Assembly: GCA_030440445.1 (NCBI GenBank)
Contig: CP098528.1
Coordinates: 3,100,001 to 3,164,000, forward strand
From: Halomonas sp. KG2
GTDB taxonomy: Bacteria > Pseudomonadota > Gammaproteobacteria > Pseudomonadales > Halomonadaceae
Direction of reading: 5' to 3'
Length of the DNA: 64,000 nt
The position numbers and the translations under genes were made by a program. Each line of letters starts with the position of its first letter. The stretch's first letter is position 1. Of this stretch, positions 40,670-48,984 are shown piece by piece. The notes under the pieces are model-generated. The model was not told the DNA's origin. It saw only the letters and a list, made by a program, of their open reading frames with translations, and did no database searches.

Positions 40670-41542
40670 ATGATACGAGAACTTAAAACGCTAGTAGCCG
40701 TGGCACAGCACGGTACTTTTGCGGCGGCAGGCCTCCAGGTTGGCCTCACCCAAGCCGCGGTAAGTGCTCAAATGAAGCGTCTGGAAGAGGCCCTGGGCAT
40801 TGCGCTATTTGAACGCAGCGGCCGAACTGCGGTGCTTACCCAGCGGGGCGAAGAGACGTTACTTCAGGCCCAAACTCTACTCGGGTTATACGCCACGCTA
40901 GGCGTTTCACCATTAGGCCAAGGGCTTGGCAGCCGTGTCACTATTGGTGCCATTGCCTCTATCCAGCGTACTGTGTTGCCAGATATTGTAGCGCGCTTTC
41001 ATCAGCAGTTTTCCGAGTGTCGCACCCGCATCGTGCCAGGTCTTTCCATGGACTTAATGAACCAGGTAGATGCGGGCGAGCTGGATATGGCTGTTATTAT
41101 TCGGCCGCCTTTTTCGCTGCATAGCGATCTGCGTTGGACGCCCATTGCCCACGAGCCGTTTCGCTTGCTTGTCCCGCAGGAGTTACCTGGTGATTGCTGG
41201 CGGGAGCTGCTAACCCACTCCCCTTTTGTTCGCTACGACCGCGCTTCTTTCGGTGGACGCCAAGTAGGCCGCTTTTTAAGGGACAACCACTGCCAAGTTC
41301 GCGACCTGTGTGAGCTGGACGAGCTTGAAGCCATTGTGAAGCTGGTGGGTAACGCCGTGGGCGTTGCTTTAGTACCGCAGCCAATAGCGCTAAAACGCTG
41401 GCCCCAAACAGTTCGAGCCATCTCGTTAGAAGAGCATACGTTTCATCGAGATATTGGGTTAGTGCATCGCGCTGTTGGCCATCTAAGCGAACCTGCCCGT
41501 GCGTTTGCCCAGCTTCTAGCTGAATCATCACAGCAACTCTAA
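40670..41542 (+). CDS. LysR-family transcriptional regulator
   Basis: A 290-residue regulator. The N-terminus MIRELKTLVAVAQHGTFAAAGLQVGLTQAAVSAQMKRLEEALG is a full helix-turn-helix with the following dimer helix. VTIGAIASIQRTVLPDIVARF starts the effector domain. It is divergent from a VOC-type gene, with the two 12-bp tandem units in between. A small DUF3820 gene follows 41 bases later on the same strand and may be co-transcribed. Effector unknown. Confidence 0.9.
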   Translation: MIRELKTLVAVAQHGTFAAAGLQVGLTQAAVSAQMKRLEEALGIALFERSGRTAVLTQRGEETLLQAQTLLGLYATLGVSPLGQGLGSRVTIGAIASIQRTVLPDIVARFHQQFSECRTRIVPGLSMDLMNQVDAGELDMAVIIRPPFSLHSDLRWTPIAHEPFRLLVPQELPGDCWRELLTHSPFVRYDRASFGGRQVGRFLRDNHCQVRDLCELDELEAIVKLVGNAVGVALVPQPIALKRWPQTVRAISLEEHTFHRDIGLVHRAVGHLSEPARAFAQLLAESSQQL

Positions 41543-41583
41543 ACTGCCAACGTGCAGCTGCCATTGATAAGGAGATATAGCCC

Positions 41584-41796
41584 ATGAACCCCGAAGACCT
41601 TGAGAAGCTGGTAACGCGTACCATGCCCTTTGGCAAATACGAAGGCTGGCTTATTGCCGATTTGCCTGGTCCCTATTTGAACTGGTTTGCTCGGGAAGGG
41701 TTTCCAAAAGGAGAAATTGGTCAACTCCTGCATTTAATGCATGAAATTGACCACAATGGTTTGAGCGACTTGCTCAACCCGCTGCGCAAAAACTGA
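41584..41796 (+). CDS. DUF3820-family small protein
   Basis: A 70-residue acidic protein that fits DUF3820 ('putative quorum-sensing-regulated virulence factor') along its full length: TRTMPFGKYEGWLIADLPGPYLNWFAREGFPKGEIGQLL. The MPFGKYxG start and Y..WF..EGFPKG centre are the family signature. The function is not established. Excellent ribosome site AAGGAG eight bases before the ATG. It may be read through from the upstream LysR gene. Confidence 0.9.
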   Translation: MNPEDLEKLVTRTMPFGKYEGWLIADLPGPYLNWFAREGFPKGEIGQLLHLMHEIDHNGLSDLLNPLRKN

Positions 41797-41825
41797 ATTT
41801 TCTCAAAACTGATTTCTTTTCAAAA

Positions 41826-42176
41826 CTAAGAACGACACCATTCGTTAATGGCTTGCCCACGTTCGGCATAGTAAAACGCTTCTTGCTGGGATGGCGCTGC
41901 AGGAAAACGTCCTAATTCCACGGCAAGCTCAAAAAAGCCTGCCGCTGGAAGCCCTTTGCCACTCCGGCTAATCACAAGCGTTGCAATAAAAGGCTTTCCT
42001 GCAGCGGCGTCTTCTTTCATTAGCTGTTCAAGTGCCTGTGCGATACGTTGAATAGTCTTAGGTGGCGAAAGGCCTAGCGCATTCGCCGCTTGCTGATAGG
42101 TTATCGGTAAAGCACTGCTCGGGGTCGTCGCCAGTAACTCTCGCAAGGGTGGTGCTAATGCAGTCGCTAATGTCAT
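41826..42176 (-). CDS. hypothetical protein (short winged-helix-like N-terminus)
   Basis: A 116-residue soluble protein that I do not recognise. The segment ITYQQAANALGLSPPKTIQRIAQALEQLM resembles a helix-turn-helix-like arrangement, followed by SRSGKGLPAAGFFELAVELG, which looks like a compact alpha/beta end. There is no clear ribosome site before 42176. It converges with DUF3820. A DNA-binding role is speculation. Confidence 0.6.
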   Translation of the reverse strand: MTLATALAPPLRELLATTPSSALPITYQQAANALGLSPPKTIQRIAQALEQLMKEDAAAGKPFIATLVISRSGKGLPAAGFFELAVELGRFPAAPSQQEAFYYAERGQAINEWCRS

Positions 42177-42371
42177 GCTTGCGTTAATCTCTCAAAGTGT
42201 AAAAAGCTCAAGTTGTAAAAACTGACGTCCATTTGTGTCACAGCGAATACTTGCGTTACTGCTAACAGCAGCATAGTAGGGTGTCTTAGCCAATTCGTCT
42301 AACGAAGACAGATGGTCTAGTGCAACCTATGCTAAGTAAGTCAACATCGTATTCAAAATGAGGGAAGATCT

Positions 42372-43139
42372 ATGGCAAAGGAGCGCTCAGCACGTTCGCG
42401 TAGAGGAGGAGTTTGGCCAACGCTGCTGGCCTGGCTCAGTGTCATTGCACTGATAGCATCAGCCCTGCTAATGGCTGGAGCAGGGCCAGCCTATCGCTGG
42501 GAGTTGATTAGCCTGGGCGACGCCTTCAGCCTGATGCGCAATGGTGTCTATGCAGCAACCGCAGCCGTGGCAATCAGCATCTTGCTGCTGCTCTTCAGCG
42601 CCTTTACCCGCCGCATGGGCGCTGGCGTAGCGGCTATCTTCGTTATTGTTGCAACCGCTGCCTTGTTATATATGCCTTGGCAACAATGGCAGCGTGCACA
42701 GCAGGCACCGGCCATTCATGACATAACCACCGACACCCAAAAGCCACCCGACTTCGTCGCGTTAAGAGACGCCCGCGAGGCGGCGCCTAATGCGGTTGAT
42801 TACCCTGGAGAAGCCACCGCGCGTCAGCAACAAATGGCTTATCCTAATCTGCAGCCTTTACAAGTAGCTGCGCCTAAAGCGACCGTTCTAGCAGCAGCTC
42901 AGGCAGAAGTAGAAGCGTCCGGCTGGCAGATCGCCGCGATAACAGAGAGCACTATCGAAGCGACCGCAACAACCCGCTGGTTTGGCTTTGAAGATGACGT
43001 CATCATTCGTCTTACTGAGCAACAAAACGGCGTGCAGGTGGACATGCGCTCAGCCTCCCGACTGGGGACCAGCGATGTCGGCACCAACGCACTGCGTATC
43101 GAAACCTTCCTGGATAATCTGGGTAAGCGGTTAGAATAA
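42372..43139 (+). CDS. DUF1499 membrane protein
   Basis: A 255-residue protein with three hydrophobic helices (residues ~14-35, ~58-80, ~85-105), then a soluble DUF1499 domain (~125-250). DYPGEATARQQQMAYPNLQPLQVAAPKATVLAAAQAEVEASGWQI and WFGFEDDVIIRL with SRLGTSDVGTNALRI are the recognisable family segments. Function is unknown; members are widespread in proteobacteria and plants. AGGGAAG precedes the ATG at 42372. A 14-bp tandem repeat follows downstream before the convergent gene. Confidence 0.88.
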   Translation: MAKERSARSRRGGVWPTLLAWLSVIALIASALLMAGAGPAYRWELISLGDAFSLMRNGVYAATAAVAISILLLLFSAFTRRMGAGVAAIFVIVATAALLYMPWQQWQRAQQAPAIHDITTDTQKPPDFVALRDAREAAPNAVDYPGEATARQQQMAYPNLQPLQVAAPKATVLAAAQAEVEASGWQIAAITESTIEATATTRWFGFEDDVIIRLTEQQNGVQVDMRSASRLGTSDVGTNALRIETFLDNLGKRLE

Positions 43140-43194
43140 CGGTCTTATCTGAAGCGGATTTCATCTCTCGACTGATTTAACAGTAGAAAACCAG

Positions 43195-43236
43195 TTTCAG
43201 TGTATTTCTTTCAGTGCGTCTCTTTCAGTGCATTTG
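43195..43236. repeat. three tandem 14-bp units between convergent genes
   Basis: Units beginning TTTCAGTG at 43195, 43209 and 43223 share most of their 14 bases. The third overlaps the stop codon and last codons of the ribbon-helix-helix gene on the other strand, so one repeat end is coding. Confidence 0.7.
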
Positions 43237-43587
43237 GTTAGTACGCGCGGCAGCTTCTCTGCTCAGAATTTGCTGCGCATCTAGCGAGCCAATCGCCACC
43301 TCTACATTTTTGGGAATATCACCGCTAAGCTGTAGCGCTTGGTAACGTAGCGCGCAGACACGCAAAAATGAGGTGAAATTGCCAAGATCGTGGCCAGCAT
43401 CAATCGACTCATGATAAAGCCGCGTAATCAGTTGAGCCGTGTTCATCCCATCCCGTTGAGCCATCTCTTCCAGAAGGTGCCAGAAGTAGTTTTCCATGCG
43501 AACGCTGGTCACCATGCCATCAATGCGCAGTGAGTGTGTGGCGCTGCGCCATAGCTCCGGGTCAGCATCAATAAACAGCTTGCACAT
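43225..43587 (-). CDS. ribbon-helix-helix domain protein
   Basis: A 120-residue protein. SLRIDGMVTSVRMENYFWHLLEEMAQRDGMNTAQLITRLYHESIDAG is a ribbon-helix-helix of the RHH_4 type (a strand, VTSVRMENYFW, followed by two helices). The C-terminal half is probably helical with no motif. It may act as a DNA-binding regulator or antitoxin-like protein, but no toxin gene is next to it. I chose the ATG at 43587 with GAGGGTG in front; a longer frame to 43635 is less likely. Confidence 0.8.
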   Translation of the reverse strand: MCKLFIDADPELWRSATHSLRIDGMVTSVRMENYFWHLLEEMAQRDGMNTAQLITRLYHESIDAGHDLGNFTSFLRVCALRYQALQLSGDIPKNVEVAIGSLDAQQILSREAAARTNQMH

Positions 43588-43685
43588 CGTTACACCCTCT
43601 CCGCTATCAAACTCTACTATTAAGCTACTAGGCAAGATCTGCTATCGAGTAAATTCTGCTTTTTAGCATAGCGGCTAACAGACAA

Positions 43686-43723
43686 CGCGCCCAACCGTAT
43701 TGAGTTCAATACCGCTGGGCGCG
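43686..43723. terminator. long hairpin downstream of the DJ-1 gene
   Basis: An 18-bp inverted repeat with two mismatches (43686-43703 against 43706-43723) and a 2-base loop lies 20 bases downstream of the DJ-1 gene stop on its strand. It is exceptionally long for a terminator, and the T-rich tail is weak. Confidence 0.65.
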
Positions 43724-43743
43724 AAAGGGGTAGCCTATCAGTA

Positions 43744-44313
43744 CTACTTATCCAATAGCGCCATAAACTGGGCAAGCCATGCAGGGTGTGCGGGCCATGC
43801 AGGTGCAGTTACCAAGTTGCCATCCGTCACTGCATCGGTGACCTCCAGGTTTGCGAAGTGACCACCGGCAAGTTCCACTTCTGGCTGGCAAGCCGGATAA
43901 GCAGAACACTGCTTGCCTTCAAGCACCTTAGCGACAGCCAGTAGCTGGGCGCCATGACAGATAGCAGCGACCGGCTTCTGAGTGTCAAAAAAGTGCTTCA
44001 CCATCGCCAGTACTTCCTGGTTTAAGCGCAGGTATTCAGGTGCGCGGCCACCAGGAACCACCAAGGCGTCGTAGTCAGCCGGGTTAACTTTGGCAAAATC
44101 GGCGTTCAGAGCGAAACGATGGCCGGGCTTTTCAGTATACGTTTGGTCACCTTCAAAATCGTGAATAGCCGTTGCCACGGTATCACCGGCGACCTTGTCG
44201 GGACATACCGCGTCGACTTGATGGCCAACCGCCATCAGTGCCTGGAAAGGCACCATCGTTTCATAATCTTCAGTGAAATCACCGGTAATCATTAAAATTC
44301 GTTTGTTGCTCAT
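43744..44313 (-). CDS. DJ-1/PfpI-family protein
   Basis: A 189-residue class I glutamine amidotransferase-like protein. [30 protein letters not shown] is the start, with the DJ-1-type glutamate, [14 protein letters not shown] the middle, and [13 protein letters not shown] the nucleophile elbow with cysteine and histidine. Relatives act as proteases, chaperones or glyoxalase/deglycase-like enzymes; this branch (YhbO/PfpI-like with APEYLR) is stress-related. I start at 44313, where AAGGAG lies before the ATG. The frame extends 38 codons upstream with no family resemblance. Confidence 0.9.
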   Translation of the reverse strand: MSNKRILMITGDFTEDYETMVPFQALMAVGHQVDAVCPDKVAGDTVATAIHDFEGDQTYTEKPGHRFALNADFAKVNPADYDALVVPGGRAPEYLRLNQEVLAMVKHFFDTQKPVAAICHGAQLLAVAKVLEGKQCSAYPACQPEVELAGGHFANLEVTDAVTDGNLVTAPAWPAHPAWLAQFMALLDK

Positions 44314-44456
44314 CTCACTTCTCCTTGTCGTTATTGGTCGAGGCACAGAGCACACGAAGGGTGTGTTAAATGAGAGTAGCAAGTGCAGCTTCGCAGCGGG
44401 TAGTAAGCCACTACTACATCCACTCACGACAAGGCTTATGACATCGGTTAGCTAGA

Positions 44457-45068
44457 TTATGCAGGCCGCTCAAGAGCAAACCGGTCACTGATGCTTACAT
44501 AATCACTGCCTGCCAAGCGCCCTACTGGCTTTAGCACGTCCATATTGATATGCCGACCATCCCATATCGCGTCATCAATATGAATAGCGACAATCTCAGC
44601 AAGCACTAACGATCCCGCTAATGGCTGATCGCCAAAACGAATTAAGTCGCGCAGCTTGCAACCAAAGGCGACCGGGGCACCTGCAATACGTGGCACGCTG
44701 ATTCCCGGCATTTCAGCCTTCTCTAGCCCCGCTAATAAGAACTCGTCTTGCTCGGGAGGAACACTCGCGCTGGTCGTGTTGAGCGCTTCTATCAACGTTT
44801 CATTGCCTATATGCACGACGCATTCGGCTAGTTCGGTTAAATTGCGCAGCGTGTCTTTGGGCAGCCCGCTGCCGTCGAGCAACGGTGAAAAAGCCAGGAT
44901 GGGGGGATTAACGCTGGCTACGTTAAAAAAGGAGAACGGTGCGAGGTTTGTATTGCCGTTCTTATCTTGAGTTGACACCCATGCAATTGGCCTTGGACAG
45001 ACACTGCCTGACAGCAAACGGTAGATAACACCAGCACTCAAAGGTTGTTCATCTAGTAAGTAATTCAT
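44457..45068 (-). CDS. flavin reductase-family protein
   Basis: A 203-residue FMN-binding split-barrel protein. RPIAWVSTQDKNGNTNLAPFSFFNVASVNPPILAFSP is the usual flavin-reductase core (S.....NLAPFSFFN..S..PP), and GNETLIEALNTTSASVPPEQDEFLLAG the next segment. It may reduce FMN for a two-component oxygenase or act as an FMN-binding oxidoreductase; the partner gene is not visible. AGGAAT precedes the ATG at 45068. It stands alone between the DJ-1 gene and divergent arfB. Confidence 0.88.
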   Translation of the reverse strand: MNYLLDEQPLSAGVIYRLLSGSVCPRPIAWVSTQDKNGNTNLAPFSFFNVASVNPPILAFSPLLDGSGLPKDTLRNLTELAECVVHIGNETLIEALNTTSASVPPEQDEFLLAGLEKAEMPGISVPRIAGAPVAFGCKLRDLIRFGDQPLAGSLVLAEIVAIHIDDAIWDGRHINMDVLKPVGRLAGSDYVSISDRFALERPA

Positions 45069-45191
45069 GGGTATTCCTATGGGAGTGTTTATAAATACAT
45101 GCCAACGCGACGCGCCTTAATCCGTCTCAAATCGGCTCCTCGGCGCTAAGTATGCTAGCCTTACGAGCCACACGCGACATAAAGGAACTGA

Positions 45192-45608
45192 ATGCTCACT
45201 ATCTCAAATAACGTGACAATAGCGGACTGGGAAATCGATATTAGTCAGATCAGAGCGCAAGGCTCGGGTGGCCAAAACGTCAATAAAGTCGCCTCTGCGG
45301 TGCATTTACGTTTCGATATTCAAAGCTCTACACTACCGCCGATTTATAAAGAGCGTTTAATGGCGCTGTCTGATCAGCGTATTAGTAAAGAGGGCGTGGT
45401 GATTATCAAAGCGCAAAGCTATCGCACCCTGGAGTTGAACAAAGAAGACGCTCTTGCACGCTTAAAAGCACTGATTCAAAGTGCTGGCAAGCAGCAGAAA
45501 ACGCGGCGGCCAACTAAGCCCACCAAAGGCTCACAGCGACGCCGTGTGGACCACAAAACGCGTAAAGGCAAAACGAAGTCGCTGCGTGGTAAAGTGCCAC
45601 TCTCATAA
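45192..45608 (+). CDS. arfB: alternative ribosome-rescue factor B (peptidyl-tRNA hydrolase)
   Basis: A 138-residue RF-1-like protein that hydrolyses peptidyl-tRNA on stalled ribosomes without a stop codon. The catalytic GGQ loop is present (RAQGSGGQNVNKVASAVHLRFD, around residue 27). The C-terminal ~40 residues (TRRPTKPTKGSQRRRVDHKTRKGKTKSLRGKVPLS) form the basic tail that enters the empty mRNA channel. Length and features match YaeJ/ArfB. Start at 45192 follows AAAGGAA. It is followed by a small DUF1289 gene about 100 bases away, probably separately transcribed. Confidence 0.95.
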   Translation: MLTISNNVTIADWEIDISQIRAQGSGGQNVNKVASAVHLRFDIQSSTLPPIYKERLMALSDQRISKEGVVIIKAQSYRTLELNKEDALARLKALIQSAGKQQKTRRPTKPTKGSQRRRVDHKTRKGKTKSLRGKVPLS

Positions 45609-45711
45609 GACGTGAACTGAATTTATGCTATGCACTGACCATAAGAAGTGAACAGAGTAAGTAATTCTCCCCTAGCGCCGTTTTCTCACCACTGCATTGA
45701 GCTTAGCCATC

Positions 45712-45933
45712 ATGTCCAGCGACTCATCCACTACACTCTGTGCTGCTCGCCCGCTGTCGCCCTGCATTCAGGTATGCAACATTGATCCAGCCTCTTCATT
45801 GTGCCAAGGCTGCGGTCGGACGCTAGATGAAATTGCCTGTTGGGGAAGTATGACCGAGGCCGAGAAGACCCCGGTATGGGAGCGGCTTGAGCAAACAGGC
45901 TACGTCGATGCATTACGCAGAGAAGAGCGCTAG
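45712..45933 (+). CDS. DUF1289 small cysteine-rich protein
   Basis: A 73-residue protein of DUF1289. LSPCIQVCNIDPASSLCQGCGRTLDEIACWGSMTEAEKTPVWERL contains four cysteines in the family pattern C..(V)C......C..C, which look like a metal or Fe-S site, followed by the conserved W...EK..VW. The function is unknown. The ATG at 45712 is preferred over an in-frame TTG at 45697. Its stop overlaps the end of the convergent proline-racemase-family gene by four bases. Confidence 0.9.
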   Translation: MSSDSSTTLCAARPLSPCIQVCNIDPASSLCQGCGRTLDEIACWGSMTEAEKTPVWERLEQTGYVDALRREER

Positions 45934-46979
45934 CCCTCTTCTGTATGCCGGTCACTCAGAATGTGATGCAGTTCGCCACACGCCACCATCGGGTCGTCGC
46001 AGTTAATCACGATGTTTGATTCTGCCAACACATAGCTACGGCCAGTCGTGGTGTTCTCCACCACTTGATAAGCGCCTTCCTGATGCGTACCGGTGAAGGT
46101 ACCAATAAACCCCGTTTCACGTAGTGATACGGTTTCTAACTTATCACCGATTCTCAGCCGACCTTCATAATTCATCAGCGCCAACCGCGCTGAGGTGCCC
46201 GTGCCAGTGGTGCTACGACAAATAACACCAGGATGTACATACGTTGTTGAACGCGAGCGAATATAGCCTTCAGCTACTTTCTCTTCCGGCCCCATAAAAT
46301 GTAAAAACGGCAATGGCCCTACATCTCCCAGGGTGTAATGGGAAAAGCCGCGCTGCGCTTGGATCGCCTCAACAATTTTATAAGCACAAGCGGCAAGCGC
46401 CTGCTCCTCACTGCGTACTAGCTTGAAGCCTAACTCTTCGGCATCTACCAAGGCATAAAAGCCACCGCTGTAAGCGACTGAGTAGGTAATTGCTCCCAGT
46501 TCCGGAACTTGAATCGTGTCGCGATAGGTGTCGATATAGCTTGGCAGGCCTTCACAGGTAACAGACTCCACTACCCCATTGCACACCTTCGCTTCAATTT
46601 GCACCAAGCCTGCGGGTGCTTCCAGTTTAAAGCGTTGAATACCTTCCTGCTTGGGGACAAGCCCACTTTCCAACACAGCAGTGGCTGTACACAGCGTGTT
46701 AGAGCCCGAATAAATCGGGTAGCCCATGACTTCCATAATGATATAGCCCGCGACGGCGTCCGGATGCGAGGAAGGCACCAACAGATCTACCGACATCTCC
46801 GGAATACCATACGGCTCTTCTAGCAACAGCCGTCGCAAACCATCGGCATCATCACGCAGAAACTCCATTTGTTGGCGTACTGTGGCACCAGGAAGCACAC
46901 CGATCCCCCCCGTCACAATACGGCTAACATCACCACCGGCATGAGTATCCATCAGCTGAATCGTATGCAGATTCTTCAT
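45930..46979 (-). CDS. proline racemase-family protein lacking both catalytic cysteines
   Basis: A 349-residue member of the proline racemase/hydroxyproline epimerase fold. The general form is intact: TIQLMDTHAGGDVSRIVTGG at the start, then two glycine-rich helix-cap loops. At the first catalytic position, usually MCGH, it reads YSGSNT, so cysteine is serine and the following histidine also serine. At the second, usually DRSPCGTGT, it reads CRSTTGTGT, so cysteine is threonine. Racemases need Cys-Cys, some epimerases Ser-Cys, dehydratases Cys-Thr. Ser-Thr does not match any of these. I start at 46979 with AGGAG eight bases upstream. It follows an MDR-family oxidoreductase by 11 bases, so they are co-transcribed. 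Confidence 0.88.
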   Translation of the reverse strand: MKNLHTIQLMDTHAGGDVSRIVTGGIGVLPGATVRQQMEFLRDDADGLRRLLLEEPYGIPEMSVDLLVPSSHPDAVAGYIIMEVMGYPIYSGSNTLCTATAVLESGLVPKQEGIQRFKLEAPAGLVQIEAKVCNGVVESVTCEGLPSYIDTYRDTIQVPELGAITYSVAYSGGFYALVDAEELGFKLVRSEEQALAACAYKIVEAIQAQRGFSHYTLGDVGPLPFLHFMGPEEKVAEGYIRSRSTTYVHPGVICRSTTGTGTSARLALMNYEGRLRIGDKLETVSLRETGFIGTFTGTHQEGAYQVVENTTTGRSYVLAESNIVINCDDPMVACGELHHILSDRHTEEG

Positions 46980-46990
46980 TAACATTGCTC

Positions 46991-48157
46991 CTAGGCGGTG
47001 GTGAGGGCAAACGGTGCACCATGGGTTTCCCACTGCGCATCAGGAACAATAACTATTTTTCCCAAGTAGTTACTGCCACGGTTTACAAAGTAGCGCTCAG
47101 CGTTATGTAGATCTGATAGTTTAAAGGCCGCGTGCAGCACTGGTTTTAGTGCCCCACTGCGAATCCACTCAATCAGTTGTTCAGCCTCTTCACGAGTACC
47201 ATGGGAAACACCAAAAATCTGCACTTGGTACAAGTAGACGCGAGTCCACATAATCTCGCTGATATTGCCACCACTCGCACCTGCAATGGAAAGCCGCGGA
47301 TAACTGCTACGGCCTTGCATATCAACAATCATGGTATCGATAAACAGATCGGTCATCTGCCCACCGACCAAGTCCATCACTGCATCAATTGGCTTACCAT
47401 CAGTGGTCGCCAATACACGCTCAACAAACGTTGATAAATCACCCCGATCGATGACTACTTCTGCACCCAACGCCAGAAGCGCATCGGCTTTATCCGGTTG
47501 GCTGACAGCGTAAGGAATAGCGCCCACGATCCGACAAAGCTGAATTAACGCCGTTCCAACACCGCCACTGGCGCCTGTCACCAGCACACGTTCACCCGCG
47601 CCAATGTTGGCAGACGTCATCATGTGATAAGCCGTCTGATACGAGCACATCCCCATTGCAGCAAGCTCTGCATCGTGCAGTTCAGGGTTGGGAACATGAT
47701 GAAACTGATCGGCTGGGACGACGACAAAGTCAGCATAGCCACCATCAGCCCCGTGGCCATAATAATCTGGCGTCAGATTGATATCGCGACGCTCATCAGC
47801 GTAAATATTAAAATCGAGCAGGCCTCGTTCTCCAATACGTGAAGCATCCACGCCCTCGCCTACTGCCGCCACGCGCCCAGCAATATCAGCCCCTTGAATA
47901 CGAGGAAATGTCAGTGTAGGCGATCCGCCCATCGCAAACGATGTGACTTCCTCTTTCCCTTTCGTAGGATAAAGCCCTTCACGCGCTTTCCGGTCGGTAT
48001 TATTTTTGGCCGTTGCCGTTACCTGAACCAGCACTTGCCCCGCCCCTGGTTTAGGGGTAATAACATCCTGCCGGTACTGTAATTTATCTACATCACCATG
48101 GCCTGTTAACAACATGGCAGACATCGTTTTAGGTACTTGAGGTACAGCTTCGGCCAT
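46991..48157 (-). CDS. MDR-family NAD(P)H-dependent oxidoreductase (quinone reductase-like)
   Basis: A 388-residue medium-chain reductase without the structural zinc loop. KTMSAMLLTGHGDVDKLQYRQDVITPKPGAGQVLVQVTATAKNNTDRKAREG is the usual N-terminal domain, with RIQGADIAGRVAAVG following. The cofactor motif is VTGASGGVGTALIQLC. The NADP-binding pattern and the absence of the catalytic cysteine-histidine suggest a quinone or enoyl reductase. GGAGAAATTT precedes the ATG at 48157; the longer frame to 48286 lies in a terminator. It is the first gene of a two-gene operon with the racemase-family protein. Confidence 0.9.
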   Translation of the reverse strand: MAEAVPQVPKTMSAMLLTGHGDVDKLQYRQDVITPKPGAGQVLVQVTATAKNNTDRKAREGLYPTKGKEEVTSFAMGGSPTLTFPRIQGADIAGRVAAVGEGVDASRIGERGLLDFNIYADERRDINLTPDYYGHGADGGYADFVVVPADQFHHVPNPELHDAELAAMGMCSYQTAYHMMTSANIGAGERVLVTGASGGVGTALIQLCRIVGAIPYAVSQPDKADALLALGAEVVIDRGDLSTFVERVLATTDGKPIDAVMDLVGGQMTDLFIDTMIVDMQGRSSYPRLSIAGASGGNISEIMWTRVYLYQVQIFGVSHGTREEAEQLIEWIRSGALKPVLHAAFKLSDLHNAERYFVNRGSNYLGKIVIVPDAQWETHGAPFALTTA

Positions 48158-48236
48158 AAATTTCTCCGTTGTGAAACGTTGGATGAACCTAGCTGACAAT
48201 AGCAAACTTTCGCCGCCACTCAAGAGTAATAATAAA

Positions 48237-48271
48237 AACGGCGTCAACGGATATAAACCATTGACGCCGTT
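48237..48271 (-). terminator. rho-independent terminator after the NnrU gene
   Basis: A perfect 11-bp stem (AACGGCGTCAA at 48237-48247 with its complement at 48261-48271) and a 13-base loop is followed, on the minus strand, by TTTATTATTA. It ends the NnrU transcript before the MDR gene. Confidence 0.85.
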
Positions 48272-48289
48272 AATTTTTATTAACAATTA

Positions 48290-48868
48290 CTAGCTAAAAA
48301 CAGGTACACCAATAACTAGCACATGCAGGTAAAGAGCAAACAAAATATACGCTATCAAGCCAATCACGACGGTGGCTATTGTCGCGGGAACCGAGGTTGA
48401 TACTGTGTTAGCGGGATGCAGGCGATCACGCTTTTTGGCTGCCTTAAAGGCCAGAATAGCCCACACCAAAAATGCTGCAAAAAAGACAATATCGCCAAGT
48501 CGTCCATTAGCCAATAAGTGTGAAAATGCCCAAATTTTTACGGCCAACATCATCGGATGACCAAGCTTCGCTTTGATAGCATTACGCGGCACATAGGCTG
48601 CCACCAGCATAATAAAGGCAGGCACCATCAGCAGTGCTACCGCATGGCGTAAGCCCGTGGGGGGAAACCAAACGTAGATAGGGTCTAGGCGCATTTGGCC
48701 AAAACCGTAAATAGCAATTGCCAGTCCAATCACCGACACTACGGAGTACGCTATCTTCCAGGTGTTTTCGCCGTGTTTAACAATCTGTCGCTGACGCCAG
48801 TCTTCAGCAAAGATACGCACAGAATGGCTGCCAAGAAAAATCAGCAGGCCAATAATCATGATGGTCAT
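48290..48868 (-). CDS. NnrU-family membrane protein
   Basis: A 192-residue integral membrane protein with about six helices. LLIFLGSHSVRIFAEDWRQRQIVKHGENTWKIAYSVVSVIGLAI is the NnrU N-terminal signature, and AMLLMVPAF with a HPMMLAVKIWAFSHLLANG segment follows in the usual position. NnrU was first noted beside nitric oxide/nitrite reduction genes, though members are often unlinked to denitrification, as here. The function is not established. There is no strong ribosome site before 48868. Confidence 0.9.
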   Translation of the reverse strand: MTIMIIGLLIFLGSHSVRIFAEDWRQRQIVKHGENTWKIAYSVVSVIGLAIAIYGFGQMRLDPIYVWFPPTGLRHAVALLMVPAFIMLVAAYVPRNAIKAKLGHPMMLAVKIWAFSHLLANGRLGDIVFFAAFLVWAILAFKAAKKRDRLHPANTVSTSVPATIATVVIGLIAYILFALYLHVLVIGVPVFS

Positions 48869-48984
48869 AAAAGTGGCTCTCAGGTTATTTGCAGGTCATT
48901 GGTCGACTGCGAGGATGCCACACTAGCGCTCAAACCACATGACCAACTATCAACTTTTCGCCACCAGCGATCATCTGGCTCAGT

